Source: Betaproteobacteria bacterium (GTDB taxonomy: Bacteria > Pseudomonadota > Gammaproteobacteria > Burkholderiales > SG8-41). Taken from it: DNA of 50,783 nucleotides. The stretch is taken from positions 1 to 50,783 of the forward strand of contig CANJQI010000012.1 of NCBI GenBank assembly GCA_947476215.1. Reading direction: 5' to 3'. Position 1 is the stretch's first letter, and every line of letters starts with the position of its first letter. Positions 17,698 to 28,943 of the stretch are shown piece after piece. Position numbers and translations under genes: made by a program. The notes under the pieces were generated by a model. The model searched no databases. It was given only the letters and a program-made list of their open reading frames with translations, and was not told the origin of the DNA.

Positions 17698-19796
17698 GAG
17701 TTGCCTGAGTCCGAGGTCAAGACCAGCAGGCCATGCGCGGGCACGCTCAACGGTGAGTTCGCCACATTGATGCGTGCTACCGACGGTTCAGGCAGTGTCG
17801 TGTCGAGCTGAACTTCCCACGCACGGTACGGCGCGGACGGAAGCGTGAATTCGACGTCATGCGCGCTTGCGTTTATCACCACGAGCAATGCTTTTTCATT
17901 CGCGTCATTACGACCGAGCCTGAAGGCAAAACATCGGTTTGCCTCGTCCTCCCAGTGCGCGCGAGTCATTTCCTCACCACTGCGCCACAGCCACGCGATG
18001 TCGAGCTCACCCATTGCAGACAGCGAGCCGTCGAACCAACGGATACGCCGCAATGCCGGATGTTCGCGTCGCAACCTGATGAGTTGCGCGGCCAACGCGA
18101 CGATCGAGTTCTCAGGGTTGTCCCATGCCGCCCAGGAAATGGCATTGTCCTGGCAATAAGTATTGTTGTTGCCGCCCTGCGTGCGACCGAGTTCGTCGCC
18201 GGCCACCATCATGGGCACGCCCTGCGCCAACATCAGCGTGGCCAACAGGGCACGCTGCAGGCGCGCGCGTAGCGCCTGTATGTCGGGATCGGTGCTTGCG
18301 CCCTCGATTCCGCAGTTATTGCTGCGGTTGTCGTTGTTTCCGTCGGCATTGTCCTGACCGTTGGCTGCATTGTGTTTTCGTTCATAGGCCACGACATCGG
18401 TTAGCGTGTATCCGTCATGCGCGGTGACAAAATTGATGCTGGCCTGCGGCATGCGTCCGCTGTGCCTGAACAGGTCGCTGGAGCCCGACAGCCGCGACGC
18501 GAACTCGCCGCAACGCGTGCTTCCGGTCAGCCAGAATCCGCGCGCGGCATCGCGGAAATGGTCGTTCCACTCGGCTATGCCGGGTGGAAACCGGCCGGTT
18601 TCGCAGGCCGTGACATCCCACGGTTCTGCGATCAGCTTGACACCGGCCAGCGTTGGGTCCTGGCGCAGTGTGTCGAGAAACGCGCAACCGGGATCGAATC
18701 CGCCCGCCTCGCGCGCGATCGCGGTCGCAAGATCAATTCGAAACCCATCCACATGCATGTCGCTGACCCACCAGCGCAGGGAGTCCATCACGAGTTGCAT
18801 GACGCGCGGATGCGCGACATTCAGCGTATTGCCGCAGCCAGTCCAGTCGGTGTATCGCCCGCCATCATCCAATCGGTAGTAACTGGCGTTGTCGATGCCG
18901 CGAAACGCCAGGGTAGGGCCTGCTGCGTCCATTTCGGCGGTATGGTTGTATACGACGTCGAGTATGATTTCGATGCCTGCCGCATGCAGGCTGCGCACCA
19001 TGTCGCGAAATTCACCGATGGGATCGCCGCTGCTGGCGTAGCGTGTCGCCGGCGCAAAAAATCCCAGCGAGTTGTAACCCCAATAGTTGACGAGACCGGC
19101 TTGTATCAAGCGACGTTCGTCTATGAATTCATGGATGGGCAGCAGCTCGAGCGCGGTTATGCCCAGTCGCAGTAAATGCGCTATGAAAGCTGGATGTCCG
19201 AGTCCGGCATAGGTTCCGCGCAAGTGCTCAGGGACTTCGCGATTCAGCATCGTGCATCCCTTCACGTGCGCTTCGTAAATGATCGTGTCAGCCCAGGCAG
19301 TGCGCGGTGCGCGATCGCCGTGCCATGAATACGCCGGGTCCACCACCCGGCATTTGAGCGTGGCCCAGGCGTTGTCACGGTTGTCGATTTCGAGGCTACC
19401 ACCTGTGTTGCCAGCGAGATACCCGAAATGCTCGTCCGTCCAACGAAAGGCGCCCGCGAATGAGCGCGCGTAGGGGTCGATCAGCAGTTTGTGCGCGTTG
19501 TAGCGATGTCCTTGCGAGGGCTCGTAAGGACCGTGCACGCGGTAGCCGTAGATCAGGCCTGGACCGGCGTGTGGCAGATAGCCATGCCAGACTTGGTCGG
19601 TACTGGCCGGCAGTGCTATTCGCGCCACTTCGCGTGACGCGTGGTCGTCGAACAGGCACAGTTCAACTGCCGTCGCGTGCGCCGAGAACAGGGCAAAATT
19701 CACGCCGTTTCCGTGCCAGATCGCGCCCAGCGGGTAGGGTCGACCGGCCTCAAGTCGTGCAATTTGCGACAACGCAGTTCCGGCGCTGGTCGTCAT
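17694..19796 (-). CDS. glgX: Glycogen debranching enzyme
   Basis: GH13 isoamylase-type debranching enzyme that removes the short branches left by glycogen phosphorylase, 700 residues. N-terminal CBM48 domain ([20 protein letters not shown]), then the alpha-amylase barrel: [13 protein letters not shown], nucleophile Asp in [15 protein letters not shown], acid Glu in KLIAEPWD, and [24 protein letters not shown] at 19796 overlaps the glgB TGA as ATGA, the reason for this start; an in-frame ATG at 19808 and more distant starts lie inside glgB. Coupled to malQ by another ATGA. Confidence 0.95.
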   Translation of the reverse strand: MTTSAGTALSQIARLEAGRPYPLGAIWHGNGVNFALFSAHATAVELCLFDDHASREVARIALPASTDQVWHGYLPHAGPGLIYGYRVHGPYEPSQGHRYNAHKLLIDPYARSFAGAFRWTDEHFGYLAGNTGGSLEIDNRDNAWATLKCRVVDPAYSWHGDRAPRTAWADTIIYEAHVKGCTMLNREVPEHLRGTYAGLGHPAFIAHLLRLGITALELLPIHEFIDERRLIQAGLVNYWGYNSLGFFAPATRYASSGDPIGEFRDMVRSLHAAGIEIILDVVYNHTAEMDAAGPTLAFRGIDNASYYRLDDGGRYTDWTGCGNTLNVAHPRVMQLVMDSLRWWVSDMHVDGFRIDLATAIAREAGGFDPGCAFLDTLRQDPTLAGVKLIAEPWDVTACETGRFPPGIAEWNDHFRDAARGFWLTGSTRCGEFASRLSGSSDLFRHSGRMPQASINFVTAHDGYTLTDVVAYERKHNAANGQDNADGNNDNRSNNCGIEGASTDPDIQALRARLQRALLATLMLAQGVPMMVAGDELGRTQGGNNNTYCQDNAISWAAWDNPENSIVALAAQLIRLRREHPALRRIRWFDGSLSAMGELDIAWLWRSGEEMTRAHWEDEANRCFAFRLGRNDANEKALLVVINASAHDVEFTLPSAPYRAWEVQLDTTLPEPSVARINVANSPLSVPAHGLLVLTSDSGNS

Positions 19797-21973
19797 GTGG
19801 CTTGCCATCGGAACATCACGCACGCCAGTGGCGGCAGCGTCACCGTCAGCGTAAAGTCGCGACTGTGGCATGGCGCGGCTACGGTGTATAGGCCGCCGGC
19901 GTTCCCCAGGTTCGACCCGCCGTACCATGCCGAATCGGTGTTGATGATTTCACTGTAGTGGCCGGGCCGCGGTACCCCTATGCGGTAGCCCGCGCGCGGC
20001 ACTGGCGTGAAATTGCAGATCGCTACCACTAGCGCATTATCATCGAGGCCCTTGCGCAGAAACGCAATCACGCTTTGATCCCGATCGGCGAAGTCTATCC
20101 ATTCGAAGCCGCGTGATTCGCAATCACACTCGTAAAGCGCGGGATTGTCGCGGTAAACCCGGTTCAGGTCGGCGACCAGGCGTTGCACGCCACGATGATG
20201 CTCATCGTCCATCGCCGCCCAGTCGAGTTCGGCATCGTGATCCCATTCAGCCGCTTGTCCAAACTCACCGCCCATGAATAACAGCTTTTTCCCGGGGTGT
20301 GCCCACATGAAGCCGAAGTAGAGCCGCAGGTTCGCGAAACGTTGCCAGCGGTCGCCTGGCATCTTGCCCAGCAGCGAGCCCTTGCCATGCACGACTTCGT
20401 CGTGTGAAAGTGGCAGGACGAAGTATTCATGAAACGCATACATCAGGCCAAAGGTAAGTGCATCATGATGGTGCGGCCTATGGACGGGATCGTGCCGCAT
20501 ATAGTCCAGCGTATCGTGCATCCAGCCCATATTCCACTTGTAGTTAAACCCCAATCCGCCCTGGTCGACACAGTGCGACACACCCGGCCAGGCCGTGGAC
20601 TCCTCGGCGATCATGACTGCATCGGGGTGTCCGATGCGTATCAGGTTGTTAGTTTCCCGGATGAATGCCACGGCGTCGATATTTTCCCTGCCGCCGTGCA
20701 CATTTGGCACCCATGCGTTTGCCGGTCTGCTGTAGTCCAGATACAGCATCGATGCCACCGCGTCGACGCGCAATCCCGCCACGCCGTAACGTTCCAGCCA
20801 GAAAAGGGCATTGGCGGTCAGAAAATTGCGTACCTCATGACGGCCATAGTTGTAGATCAGTGTGTTCCAGTCCGGATGCAGTCCCTGGCGTGGATCGGCA
20901 TGCTCGTAGAGGCATGTGCCGTCGAAGCATGCGAGCGCATGCGCATCGGAAGGGAAGTGTCCGGGCACCCAGTCCAGCAATATCCCGATGCCAGCCGTAT
21001 GAAAACGTCGCACCAGCGCTGCGAAATCGGAAGGCGCGCCGTGGCGTGCAGTCGGCGCATAAAGGCCGGTTGTCTGGTACCCCCATGATCCGTCGAATGG
21101 ATGTTCCATGACGGGCATGAATTCGACGTGGGTGAATCCCATTTTGATTACGTACGGCAGCAGGTGATCGGCCAGCTCCAGCCACGCAAGCGGGCGACCA
21201 AAGTCGCCGCGCCGCCATGAACCTGCATGGACTTCGTAGATCGATACCGGCCGGTTTCGCGCCGCCGAGGGCGGCGGTGGCGTTTCCGCACCTTGCTGCA
21301 ACGTTGCAGGCGCCGAAGCGACAATAGACGCCGTGGCCGGGCGCAGCTCCGTTGCGAATGCGTATGGATCCGACTTCAGCGCCAACAAGTGGCCATGCGC
21401 ATCCTTGATCTCGTACTTGTAGTGGCCGCCGGCTTGGAGTCCCGGCATGAACAATTCCCACACGCCGCATTCGCGTCGCAGGCGCATAGGGTGGCGCCTG
21501 CCATCCCAGCCGTTAAAGTCACCTACCAGCGCCACCCGGCTCGCGGCCGGCGCCCAAACTGCGAACGAGTGCCCGGCGATGCCGTCTATCGTCAAGGCAT
21601 GCGCGCCCAGCTTTTCGTAGATACGGGCGTGTCTGCCTTCGGCCAGCAGCCACACATCCACTTTGCCGAGGACCGGCGGATAGCGGTACGGATCCTCAAC
21701 CTCGCTTGTGGCCGCTTTGTGCACGATGCGCAGCCGGTAATGGAATGGTTCGCGTCGCTGCGGGATCCGTCCGTCAAAAACGCCGTCCGCGTGAACCTGG
21801 TTCAACTTCGCCACTGCTCGTCCCGACGACGCGTCTATGACCTCAACCGCGGTTGCGTCCGGTTGCAGGGTACGCACCCACAACGCGTCATCGTGCTCAT
21901 GCATGCCCAGCACGGCGAATGGATCGGTGTGCCGGGCGGCGGCCAGTGCTTCGATGTCGTCGCGCTTTAACAT
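19793..21973 (-). CDS. glgB: 1,4-alpha-glucan branching enzyme
   Basis: GH13 branching enzyme forming alpha-1,6 links in glycogen, 726 residues as in E. coli (728). Two N-terminal beta domains (start [25 protein letters not shown]48 near residue 120: [20 protein letters not shown]), then the barrel with [18 protein letters not shown], nucleophile Asp in [16 protein letters not shown], acid Glu in [13 protein letters not shown] and [20 protein letters not shown]. It lies 22 bp downstream of glgP. The stop overlaps the glgX start. Confidence 0.97.
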   Translation of the reverse strand: MLKRDDIEALAAARHTDPFAVLGMHEHDDALWVRTLQPDATAVEVIDASSGRAVAKLNQVHADGVFDGRIPQRREPFHYRLRIVHKAATSEVEDPYRYPPVLGKVDVWLLAEGRHARIYEKLGAHALTIDGIAGHSFAVWAPAASRVALVGDFNGWDGRRHPMRLRRECGVWELFMPGLQAGGHYKYEIKDAHGHLLALKSDPYAFATELRPATASIVASAPATLQQGAETPPPPSAARNRPVSIYEVHAGSWRRGDFGRPLAWLELADHLLPYVIKMGFTHVEFMPVMEHPFDGSWGYQTTGLYAPTARHGAPSDFAALVRRFHTAGIGILLDWVPGHFPSDAHALACFDGTCLYEHADPRQGLHPDWNTLIYNYGRHEVRNFLTANALFWLERYGVAGLRVDAVASMLYLDYSRPANAWVPNVHGGRENIDAVAFIRETNNLIRIGHPDAVMIAEESTAWPGVSHCVDQGGLGFNYKWNMGWMHDTLDYMRHDPVHRPHHHDALTFGLMYAFHEYFVLPLSHDEVVHGKGSLLGKMPGDRWQRFANLRLYFGFMWAHPGKKLLFMGGEFGQAAEWDHDAELDWAAMDDEHHRGVQRLVADLNRVYRDNPALYECDCESRGFEWIDFADRDQSVIAFLRKGLDDNALVVAICNFTPVPRAGYRIGVPRPGHYSEIINTDSAWYGGSNLGNAGGLYTVAAPCHSRDFTLTVTLPPLACVMFRWQAT

Positions 21974-21995
21974 GGCACTACCGCCATCGCCGGTT

Positions 21996-24461
21996 TCAAA
22001 TGGCTAGCGGTTTGACGCCCCAGATCCGGGTGGCGTATTCGCCGATGGTTCGGTCGCTTGAAAAAGGCCCCATCGCCGTCACGTTGCGAATCGCTTTGGT
22101 GGTCCAGGCATCGGTGTCGGCATAGAGTGCGTCTACGCGATCCTGGGCCGCAACGTATTGTTCATAGTCGGCGAGCAGCATGTAGTGGTCACCATGGTCG
22201 AGCAACGATTGTACGACCGGCAAGAAGCGATCAGGTTGATCAGGTGAGAACGCGCCGGCGGTGATCTTGTCGAGAACCTGTTTCAGTTCAGGATTAGACT
22301 CGTAAACATCACGCGAGCGGTAGCCCGCTTCACGTAGTTTGCGCACTTCATCGGTGTGCAGGCCGAACATGAAGATGTTGTCGGCGCCGACTGCGTCGCG
22401 TATCTCGATGTTGGCGCCGTCTTCAGTACCGATGGTGAGCGCGCCGTTCAGCGCGAGCTTCATGTTGCCGGTGCCGGACGCCTCGGTGCCCGCCGTCGAT
22501 ATCTGTTCGGAAAGGTCGGCCGCGGGAATAATCAGGCTGGCAACCGACACGCCGTAGTTGGGCACGAACACGACTTTCAGTCTGTCACCAACGCGGGGGT
22601 CGCCATTAATGGTCTTGGCGACATCGTTGATCAGCTTGATGGTCAACTTGGCCATGAAATACGCAGATGCGGATTTGCCGCTGAAGATTACAGCCCGCGG
22701 CACCCAGTTGCGTTGCGGGTCGGCAAGTATGCGGTGGTACCGGGTGATGACGTGCAGCACGTTGAGCAGTTGGCGTTTATATTCGTGTATGCGTTTGATC
22801 TGCGCATCGAATAGCGAATCAGGTCTGATCTCTACGCCGGTTACCTGGCGCACGTAGTTTGCGAGCCTGTTTTTATTGGTGATTTTGACCGCCTGAAAGG
22901 CGGCCATGAAGGCATGGTCGGTGGCAAGATCTCCTAATTTCTCCACAGCATCGAGCCGCGTGCGCCATTGTTCGCCTATGCTTCGATCGATTAGACCCGC
23001 CAGTCCGGGATTCGCTAGCGCGAGCCAGCGCCGGGGCGTAATACCGTTAGTGCAGTTGATGAAACGCCCCGGGAATAGCCGGTGAAAATCGGCAAATACA
23101 GTATCCTGCAGCAACTGCGAATGCAGTTTTGATACACCGTTCACCTTGTGGCTGGCGACCACCGACAGGTGCGCCATGCGCACGCGTCGTCCGTGACCTT
23201 CGTCGATCAGGGAAACACGGCTCAGGAGGCCGACATCGCCGGGGTCGCTCTTGCGCACCTGATCGAGAAACATTTCATTGATGTCGTAGATTATCTTCAT
23301 ATGCCGCGGCAGAACCCGCTCGAGCATGCCGACCGGCCAGGTTTCCAGTGCCTCGGGCATCAACGTATGATTGGTATAGGAAAATATCCGCGTGCACAGA
23401 CGCCAGGCCAGTGTCCATGGAATATGATGCATGTCGATGAGCAGTCGCATGAGTTCCGGCACCGCAATGGCTGGATGCGTATCGTTGAGGTGTATGGCCA
23501 CTTTTTCCGTCAGCAATTCAACACCCGAGTGTGCTTCGAAGTAGCGTCGCAACAGATCCTGCAAGGACGCGCTGACGAAGAAATATTCCTGGCGCAGCCG
23601 CAGTTCCCTGCCGCGTTCGGTGCTGTCATCGGGATAGAGTACGCGTGAAACGTTTTCCGAATTATTCTTGCGCTCGATCGCCGCGGTGTAGTTGCCCTGG
23701 TTGAACTGGGACAGATCGATGGCCTCGGTCGATACGGCAGACCATAAGCGCAATGTATTTACGACATCAATGTCGCAGCCCGGAACGATGGTGTCATAGG
23801 CCATCGCGAACACGTCTTCTGTATCGATCCAGTATGCGGCGCGATCGCGATATTCCACGCGCCCGCCGAACTGGATCGTGTATTTGACTTCCGGCCGCAC
23901 GAATTCCCACGGGTTTCCGGACACTAGCCAGTGGTCAGGATATTCGACTTGGCGGCCATCGTCTATGCGTTGCGCGAACATGCCGTACTCGTATCGTATC
24001 CCGTATCCAAACCCCGGCAGTCCCATGGTTGCCATGGAATCCAGGAAACAGGCGGCAAGGCGCCCCAGGCCGCCGTTGCCCAAAGCGGGATCGGGTTCCA
24101 GGGCGTCGAGTTCGTCGAGGTCCAGCCCCAGTTCGCGCAGTGCTTCACTGCAGGTGTCATGGAGGCCAAGCGCAATTAATGCGTTGGATAGCGTGCGACC
24201 GGGCAAGAACTCCATCGACAAGTAATAAATGCGCTTTGCGTCCTGCTGGTACGAACGTCGCGTGGTGTCCATCCAGCGTTCGATCAACTGGTCGCGGACC
24301 GCCGTCGACAGTGCAAACAGCCAGTCGCGCTTGGAAGCGACTGTCGCATCCTTGCCTACGGTGTATATCAGGCGCTTGAATATTGCGTCGCGCAATGAGC
24401 GGGTTTTGGTATTGACCAATTCCAACTGGGATTTATTCGCCGACTTCAAAAGGGCATCCAT
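21996..24461 (-). CDS. glgP: Glycogen/maltodextrin phosphorylase
   Basis: PLP-dependent GT35 phosphorylase releasing glucose-1-phosphate from glycogen ends, 821 residues. The PLP-lysine motif [28 protein letters not shown] is near residue 650; other family blocks are [38 protein letters not shown] and [13 protein letters not shown]. It sits between glgA (93-bp gap upstream) and glgB (22-bp gap downstream), mixing synthesis and degradation in one transcription unit, as in several proteobacteria. An AG-rich stretch before ATG 24461 is the only ribosome-site candidate. Confidence 0.96.
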   Translation of the reverse strand: MDALLKSANKSQLELVNTKTRSLRDAIFKRLIYTVGKDATVASKRDWLFALSTAVRDQLIERWMDTTRRSYQQDAKRIYYLSMEFLPGRTLSNALIALGLHDTCSEALRELGLDLDELDALEPDPALGNGGLGRLAACFLDSMATMGLPGFGYGIRYEYGMFAQRIDDGRQVEYPDHWLVSGNPWEFVRPEVKYTIQFGGRVEYRDRAAYWIDTEDVFAMAYDTIVPGCDIDVVNTLRLWSAVSTEAIDLSQFNQGNYTAAIERKNNSENVSRVLYPDDSTERGRELRLRQEYFFVSASLQDLLRRYFEAHSGVELLTEKVAIHLNDTHPAIAVPELMRLLIDMHHIPWTLAWRLCTRIFSYTNHTLMPEALETWPVGMLERVLPRHMKIIYDINEMFLDQVRKSDPGDVGLLSRVSLIDEGHGRRVRMAHLSVVASHKVNGVSKLHSQLLQDTVFADFHRLFPGRFINCTNGITPRRWLALANPGLAGLIDRSIGEQWRTRLDAVEKLGDLATDHAFMAAFQAVKITNKNRLANYVRQVTGVEIRPDSLFDAQIKRIHEYKRQLLNVLHVITRYHRILADPQRNWVPRAVIFSGKSASAYFMAKLTIKLINDVAKTINGDPRVGDRLKVVFVPNYGVSVASLIIPAADLSEQISTAGTEASGTGNMKLALNGALTIGTEDGANIEIRDAVGADNIFMFGLHTDEVRKLREAGYRSRDVYESNPELKQVLDKITAGAFSPDQPDRFLPVVQSLLDHGDHYMLLADYEQYVAAQDRVDALYADTDAWTTKAIRNVTAMGPFSSDRTIGEYATRIWGVKPLAI

Positions 24462-24554
24462 GAGGCTCTCTATCTGTTTAGATATACATTTTAATAGCGG
24501 GATGGCTCCCTACCCACCGTGTTGCCAGTTACACGTACTTTTTCGTAGCAATGA

Positions 24555-25997
24555 TCATGCCAACGGTCGCAATGCCCGGTACAGTGCCAGATAACGCTGC
24601 GCGGCTGGGCCCCACCCGAAATTCTGCTGCATTGCATTATCGCGGACTGCAGCCCATTGCGACGGTTGCTTCCAGAGCGCGAACAGCCGTTTCAAGCACG
24701 CGTTCAGACTGTCGGAGGTTGCGTCGGGAAAGACGAAGCCCGTTGCAATACCGGCAGACAGGTTATCGGCATTTGCATCACAAACTGTATCCGCCAGACC
24801 GCCGACACGGCGCACTAACGGCAACGATCCGTAGGCCAGCGCGTACATCTGCGTCAGTCCGCACGGTTCGAAGCGCGACGGCACCAGCGTTACATCAGTG
24901 CCGGCGAAAATGCGATGGGCTAACGCTTCGTCGTAGCTGAACGTGACGCTGATATCCTTCGGATATCGTGCCGCCGCTGCCCGATAACCGGCTTCCAGTG
25001 CCGGGTCACCGGAACCCAATAGAACCACCTGACCGCCAAATGCCACGAGTGCGGGAAGAACCTCCAGCAACAAATCCAGACCTTTTTGCGGGCTGAGACG
25101 ACTGACGACCCCGAATAGTGGCCCCGAACCGGATGCCAGGCCGAGCGCCATGCGCAAGCTGTCCTTGCATGTGGATTTGTTGGCGGGCTCGAGGCGGCTG
25201 TACGGTGCCGCCAGATACGAGTCGCGGTTCGGATTCCAAACCTGGTAGTCGACGCCATTCAATATGCCGGTCAGGGCGCCGGCGCGCGAACGTAACAGTC
25301 CGTCCATGCCAAAGCCAAATTCGGGCGACTGGATTTCGCGTGCATAGGTCGAGCTTACCGTGGTGATGCTGTCGGCATAGTGCAATGCCGCTTTCATGAA
25401 ATTGACCTTGCCGTAGAACTCTATGCCGTACATGGAGAAATAATTCGCCGGCAGTGCCAGTTCTCTGAACGTTTCCGCGGCAAATTCTCCCTGGAATCCA
25501 ATGTTATGGATGGTGTGCACACTGGCAGGCCGTTCGCCTCCGCGCGCCGCGAGATAAGCGGGAGCGAGGCCGGCATGCCAGTCATGTCCGTGGACGATAT
25601 CCGGACGCCAGCCGTCGACGGTGCCGTCCGCGAAACGCGCGGCCACCCATCCCAGCAGTGCAAATCGCAAGTGGTTGTCGGGCCAGTCATGTCCTTTTTC
25701 GTCCACGTACGGACTGCCAGTGCGCGAGTACAACTGTGGGACATCGATCAGGTAGGCCGGTACACGGCCCAATTGCCCGCGCAGGATACTCACGTCGGGC
25801 CGGCAAAAGGGCGACTTCAGGTGTATGACGGGGGTCAGGTTGACTGCCGCGTTTACCAAGGCGGGAAAGGCGGGTAGCAGTAACCGGACATCCACGCCAG
25901 CGTCTATCAGGGCCGCCGGCAGTGCTGAATTGACATCGGCCAAACCACCTGTTTTCAGCGCGGGAAAAACCTCGGTGCTGGTGTAGATTACCCGCAC
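24555..25997 (-). CDS. glgA: Glycogen synthase (ADP-glucose)
   Basis: GT5 glycogen synthase adding glucose from ADP-glucose to alpha-1,4 chains; 480 residues from this start (E. coli 477). The N-terminal ADP-glucose loop TEVFPALKTGGLADV is seen, then VHGHDWHAGLAPAY, TIHNIGFQG, ILNGVDYQVWNP, VVSRLSPQKGLDLL and the C-terminal PSRFEPCGLTQMYALAYGSLP with the conserved Glu. I chose GTG 25997 because it gives the family-standard N-terminus; ATGs at 26060, 26084 and 26108 would add 21-37 residues with no family match, and no start has a strong ribosome site. Likely first gene of the reverse-strand glycogen operon. Confidence 0.92.
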   Translation of the reverse strand: MRVIYTSTEVFPALKTGGLADVNSALPAALIDAGVDVRLLLPAFPALVNAAVNLTPVIHLKSPFCRPDVSILRGQLGRVPAYLIDVPQLYSRTGSPYVDEKGHDWPDNHLRFALLGWVAARFADGTVDGWRPDIVHGHDWHAGLAPAYLAARGGERPASVHTIHNIGFQGEFAAETFRELALPANYFSMYGIEFYGKVNFMKAALHYADSITTVSSTYAREIQSPEFGFGMDGLLRSRAGALTGILNGVDYQVWNPNRDSYLAAPYSRLEPANKSTCKDSLRMALGLASGSGPLFGVVSRLSPQKGLDLLLEVLPALVAFGGQVVLLGSGDPALEAGYRAAAARYPKDISVTFSYDEALAHRIFAGTDVTLVPSRFEPCGLTQMYALAYGSLPLVRRVGGLADTVCDANADNLSAGIATGFVFPDATSDSLNACLKRLFALWKQPSQWAAVRDNAMQQNFGWGPAAQRYLALYRALRPLA

Positions 25998-26459
25998 GGC
26001 ACGAACTTTGGCCGGTGCGCGGGATTGCCCCTGTCTGGCTGGCGGGCCGAAAAAGAACATGTTCCCGGAGGCGTTAACGGCCATTGCCCCAGCACTTGCG
26101 CAACGCACGGAGGTGGCGCTGGTAATGCCGGTTTCAGTATATGCAAGATCACCGCAATCGAGATGTAGGATTGAGTTGCGATTCTGCCATAAACATCGGT
26201 GTAAGGCGCTGCACGTGTGCAGCGACGCACCGGTGTCGTTCGCCGCGATCTGCAGCGCATGGCTATCGACGATGCGACCATTCCGTATGTGTTACCGCCG
26301 GTGCCAGGATGCTCTGCGATTAAGTGTCAAGGTAGTGCACGGCATGCCCGCACGCGCACGCACGCCCCGGTTGCTGTGGGGCATACGCCCGTGTATGCTG
26401 GCTAAAAGTCGCGACCGTTTTAACGTGCGGCTTGCCCGCCGAAAATCAGGGGTGTGAAC
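25998..26459. other. Intergenic region between divergent glgA and fadE
   Basis: This stretch holds no convincing gene, apart from a possible longer glgA N-terminus up to 26108. It must contain the promoters of the glycogen operon (leftward) and the fadE operon (rightward). The one clear structure is the inverted repeat at 26207-26224. I see no RNA gene or mobile element, and no sigma-70 pair close enough to consensus to name. Confidence 0.6.
26207..26224. promoter_or_regulatory. Palindrome, possible operator
   Basis: CGCTGCAC and GTGCAGCG form an 8-bp perfect inverted repeat separated by two bases, midway between the divergent glgA and fadE genes. Size and symmetry fit a dimeric repressor site; which regulator, and which gene it controls, cannot be told. 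It could also be a stable hairpin in an mRNA leader. Confidence 0.4.
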
Positions 26460-28943
26460 ATGAATACGTTGCTTTGCGTGCTGGCGTTTATGGTCGTGTT
26501 CTGGGTTCTTGCCTATCATCGATTGCCGGCGCTGGTGTGGACGGGCGTGACCGGACTGGGTCTGGGGCTGTTGACCATGGCGGGCGGACTTGCACACACC
26601 GCCCTGTCCGCGCTGTGGTTGACCTTTGCCATTGCAGCGCTGCTGCTGTGTCCTACGCCGCTGCGCCGCGCATTGTTGGGTGCGCCCATGCTTGCACTTT
26701 TTCGGAGAATCCTGCCGCAGGTTTCGCAGACCGAGCAGGAAGCGCTTGATGCCGGCACGGTATGGTGGGACGGTGATCTGTTCAGCGGCAAACCAGACTG
26801 GGACAAGTTGCTGGCATTTCCTAAACCTACGCTCAGCGCGGAAGAGCAAGCTTTCGTCGACGGTCCGGTGGAAGAGCTATGTGCAATGATCAACGAATGG
26901 CAGGTTACGCACGAACTGTATGACCTGCCGCCTCATGTCTGGCAGTTCATCAAGGACCAGGGTTTTCTCGGCATGATTATCCCCAAGCAGTACGGAGGCA
27001 AAGGATATTCCGCGCTTGCTCATTCCGAGGTGGTGATGAAGCTGACCACGCGCAGCGGCACTGCCGCAGTGTCGGTGATGGTACCGAATTCGCTGGGCCC
27101 GGCGGAGTTGTTGCTGCACTACGGCACCAACGCGCAAAAAAATCATTACTTGCCGAGACTTGCCAAGGGCCTGGAAATGCCGTGTTTTGCATTGACCAGT
27201 CCGGAAGCCGGGTCCGACGCTGGCGGTATTCCGGATTTTGGCATCGTATGTCGCGGCGAGTGGGAGGGGAAGACGGAGGTGCTGGGCATACGGCTGACAT
27301 GGGAGAAACGCTATATCACGCTGGGTCCCATCGCGACCTTGCTGGGATTGGCGTTTCGTTTGTATGACCCTGACCACGTACTTGGCAAGGACGACGATAT
27401 AGGTATCACGCTGGCACTGATACCAACGCAGACGCCGGGCGTGCATATCGGCCGCCGGCACCTGCCGTTGAACGCGGCGTTCATGAATGGCCCCAACTGG
27501 GGCAAGGATGTATTCATCCCGATGGAACTCATTATCGGCGGCGCGGACTACATCGGTCAGGGTTGGAAAATGCTGATGAACTGTCTTGCGGCCGGGCGCT
27601 CGATTTCGCTGCCGGCCAATGGCGTCGGCATGGCCAAGCTTTGTGCTTTGACCACCGGTGCATACGGCCGCGTGCGCAATCAATTCAAGGTTCCTGTTGG
27701 ACGATTCGAGGGGGTCGAAGAGGCGTTGGCGCGCATCGGTGGAAATACCTACATCATGGACGCCGCGCGCGTCATGACCGCCGGTGCCATAGATCTCGGA
27801 GAGAAACCATCGGTGGTGTCGGCGATCGTCAAATACCATCTGACCGACCGCGCACGGCAGGTGATCAATGACGCGATGGATGTGCAGGCCGGCAAGGGCA
27901 TATGCATGGGGCCGAATAACTATCTGGCGCGTGGTTATCAGCAGACGCCGATCGCCATTACGGTTGAAGGCGCGAACATACTGACACGATGCCTGATTAT
28001 CTTTGGGCAGGGCGCGATACGCGGCCATCCTTACGTGCTGAAGGAAATCGCCGCTACCAAGGACACCGATCAATCCAAGGCGTTGCGCGATTTCGATGAG
28101 GCTTTTTTTGGTCACGCGGCATTCGTAATGTCGAACTTCGCTCGAACCATCTGGCTCGGTCTGACACGTGGACATGGCGTGCGGGCGCCCGGCGACAGGT
28201 ATGCGCGCCGCTATTTTCAGCAACTCACGCGCATGTCGAGTGCATTTGCCATGGTGGCCGATGTGTCCATGCTGTTGCTGGGCGCGTCACTCAAGCGGCG
28301 TGAGCGCATGTCGGCACGTCTCGGCGATATACTTAGCCAGATGTATCTCGCGTCAGCGGCATTGAAGCGTTATATGGACAACGGCGCGCCCGAAGCGGAG
28401 CTGCCATTGCTGCAGTGGTCGGTGCGCGATGCGTTCAACCGCCTAGAAGTGGCATTTATCGACCTGTTGGAAAATCTTCCGTTTCGAGCGGTTTCGACTT
28501 TCCTGCCGTATATCATTTTTCCGTACGGACGCGAGTTCAAACTGCCACGCGACGCGCTCGGTCATCAGGTTGTAAGCTTGCTGCTGGAGCCCAATGCCGT
28601 GCGCGAACGATTGACGAAGGGCGCGTATGTGCCCCAGGACGAAAACGAGCCTGTGGGCGCGCTCGAGGCTGCCTTGCGCGCGGTGATTGCAGCCGAGCCC
28701 GTCGAAGCGAAATTGCGCGCGGCGGTGAAGGCCGGAACGATCACCGGCAAGTTTCAGGACGCCCTCGTTGCACAAGCGCTGGCGCGGCAGGTGATTTCCC
28801 ATTCCGAAGCGGATGCCTTGACGCGTGCTGCCATGCTGCGGCGCAAGGTCATCATGGTGGATGATTTTCCACGCGATCTTGGCAAATCGGAAATCTTTCA
28901 GTCTACTCAGGCGGTCACGTTCGAGGCGCTGCAGCGCACATGA
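26460..28943 (+). CDS. fadE: Acyl-CoA dehydrogenase, FadE type
   Basis: FAD-dependent first step of fatty-acid beta-oxidation (acyl-CoA to trans-2-enoyl-CoA), 827 residues, in the range of E. coli FadE (814). N-terminal hydrophobic segments (TLLCVLAFMVVFWVLAYH and following, residues 4-75) suggest membrane association. The dehydrogenase core runs from about 110 (GFLGMIIPKQYGGKGYSALAHS, FALTSPEAGSDAGGIPD, VEGANILTRCLIIFGQGAIR), with the long DUF1974-type C-terminal part. AGGGG precedes ATG 26460; the in-frame GTG at 26454 is a weaker choice. The stop overlaps the next start (ATGA). Electrons go to ETF and then ETF-QO, encoded at 38124. Confidence 0.94.
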   Translation: MNTLLCVLAFMVVFWVLAYHRLPALVWTGVTGLGLGLLTMAGGLAHTALSALWLTFAIAALLLCPTPLRRALLGAPMLALFRRILPQVSQTEQEALDAGTVWWDGDLFSGKPDWDKLLAFPKPTLSAEEQAFVDGPVEELCAMINEWQVTHELYDLPPHVWQFIKDQGFLGMIIPKQYGGKGYSALAHSEVVMKLTTRSGTAAVSVMVPNSLGPAELLLHYGTNAQKNHYLPRLAKGLEMPCFALTSPEAGSDAGGIPDFGIVCRGEWEGKTEVLGIRLTWEKRYITLGPIATLLGLAFRLYDPDHVLGKDDDIGITLALIPTQTPGVHIGRRHLPLNAAFMNGPNWGKDVFIPMELIIGGADYIGQGWKMLMNCLAAGRSISLPANGVGMAKLCALTTGAYGRVRNQFKVPVGRFEGVEEALARIGGNTYIMDAARVMTAGAIDLGEKPSVVSAIVKYHLTDRARQVINDAMDVQAGKGICMGPNNYLARGYQQTPIAITVEGANILTRCLIIFGQGAIRGHPYVLKEIAATKDTDQSKALRDFDEAFFGHAAFVMSNFARTIWLGLTRGHGVRAPGDRYARRYFQQLTRMSSAFAMVADVSMLLLGASLKRRERMSARLGDILSQMYLASAALKRYMDNGAPEAELPLLQWSVRDAFNRLEVAFIDLLENLPFRAVSTFLPYIIFPYGREFKLPRDALGHQVVSLLLEPNAVRERLTKGAYVPQDENEPVGALEAALRAVIAAEPVEAKLRAAVKAGTITGKFQDALVAQALARQVISHSEADALTRAAMLRRKVIMVDDFPRDLGKSEIFQSTQAVTFEALQRT

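Noticed and set aside
24555-26108. Extended glgA N-terminus from ATG 26108
   Set aside because: The added 37 residues lack family similarity and the GTG at 25997 gives the usual length; kept only as an alternative start.
26877-28223. Long reverse-strand open frame (448 codons) opposite fadE
   Set aside because: The forward frame has all FadE motifs and codon pattern; the reverse product has no recognisable domain and is a high-GC shadow.
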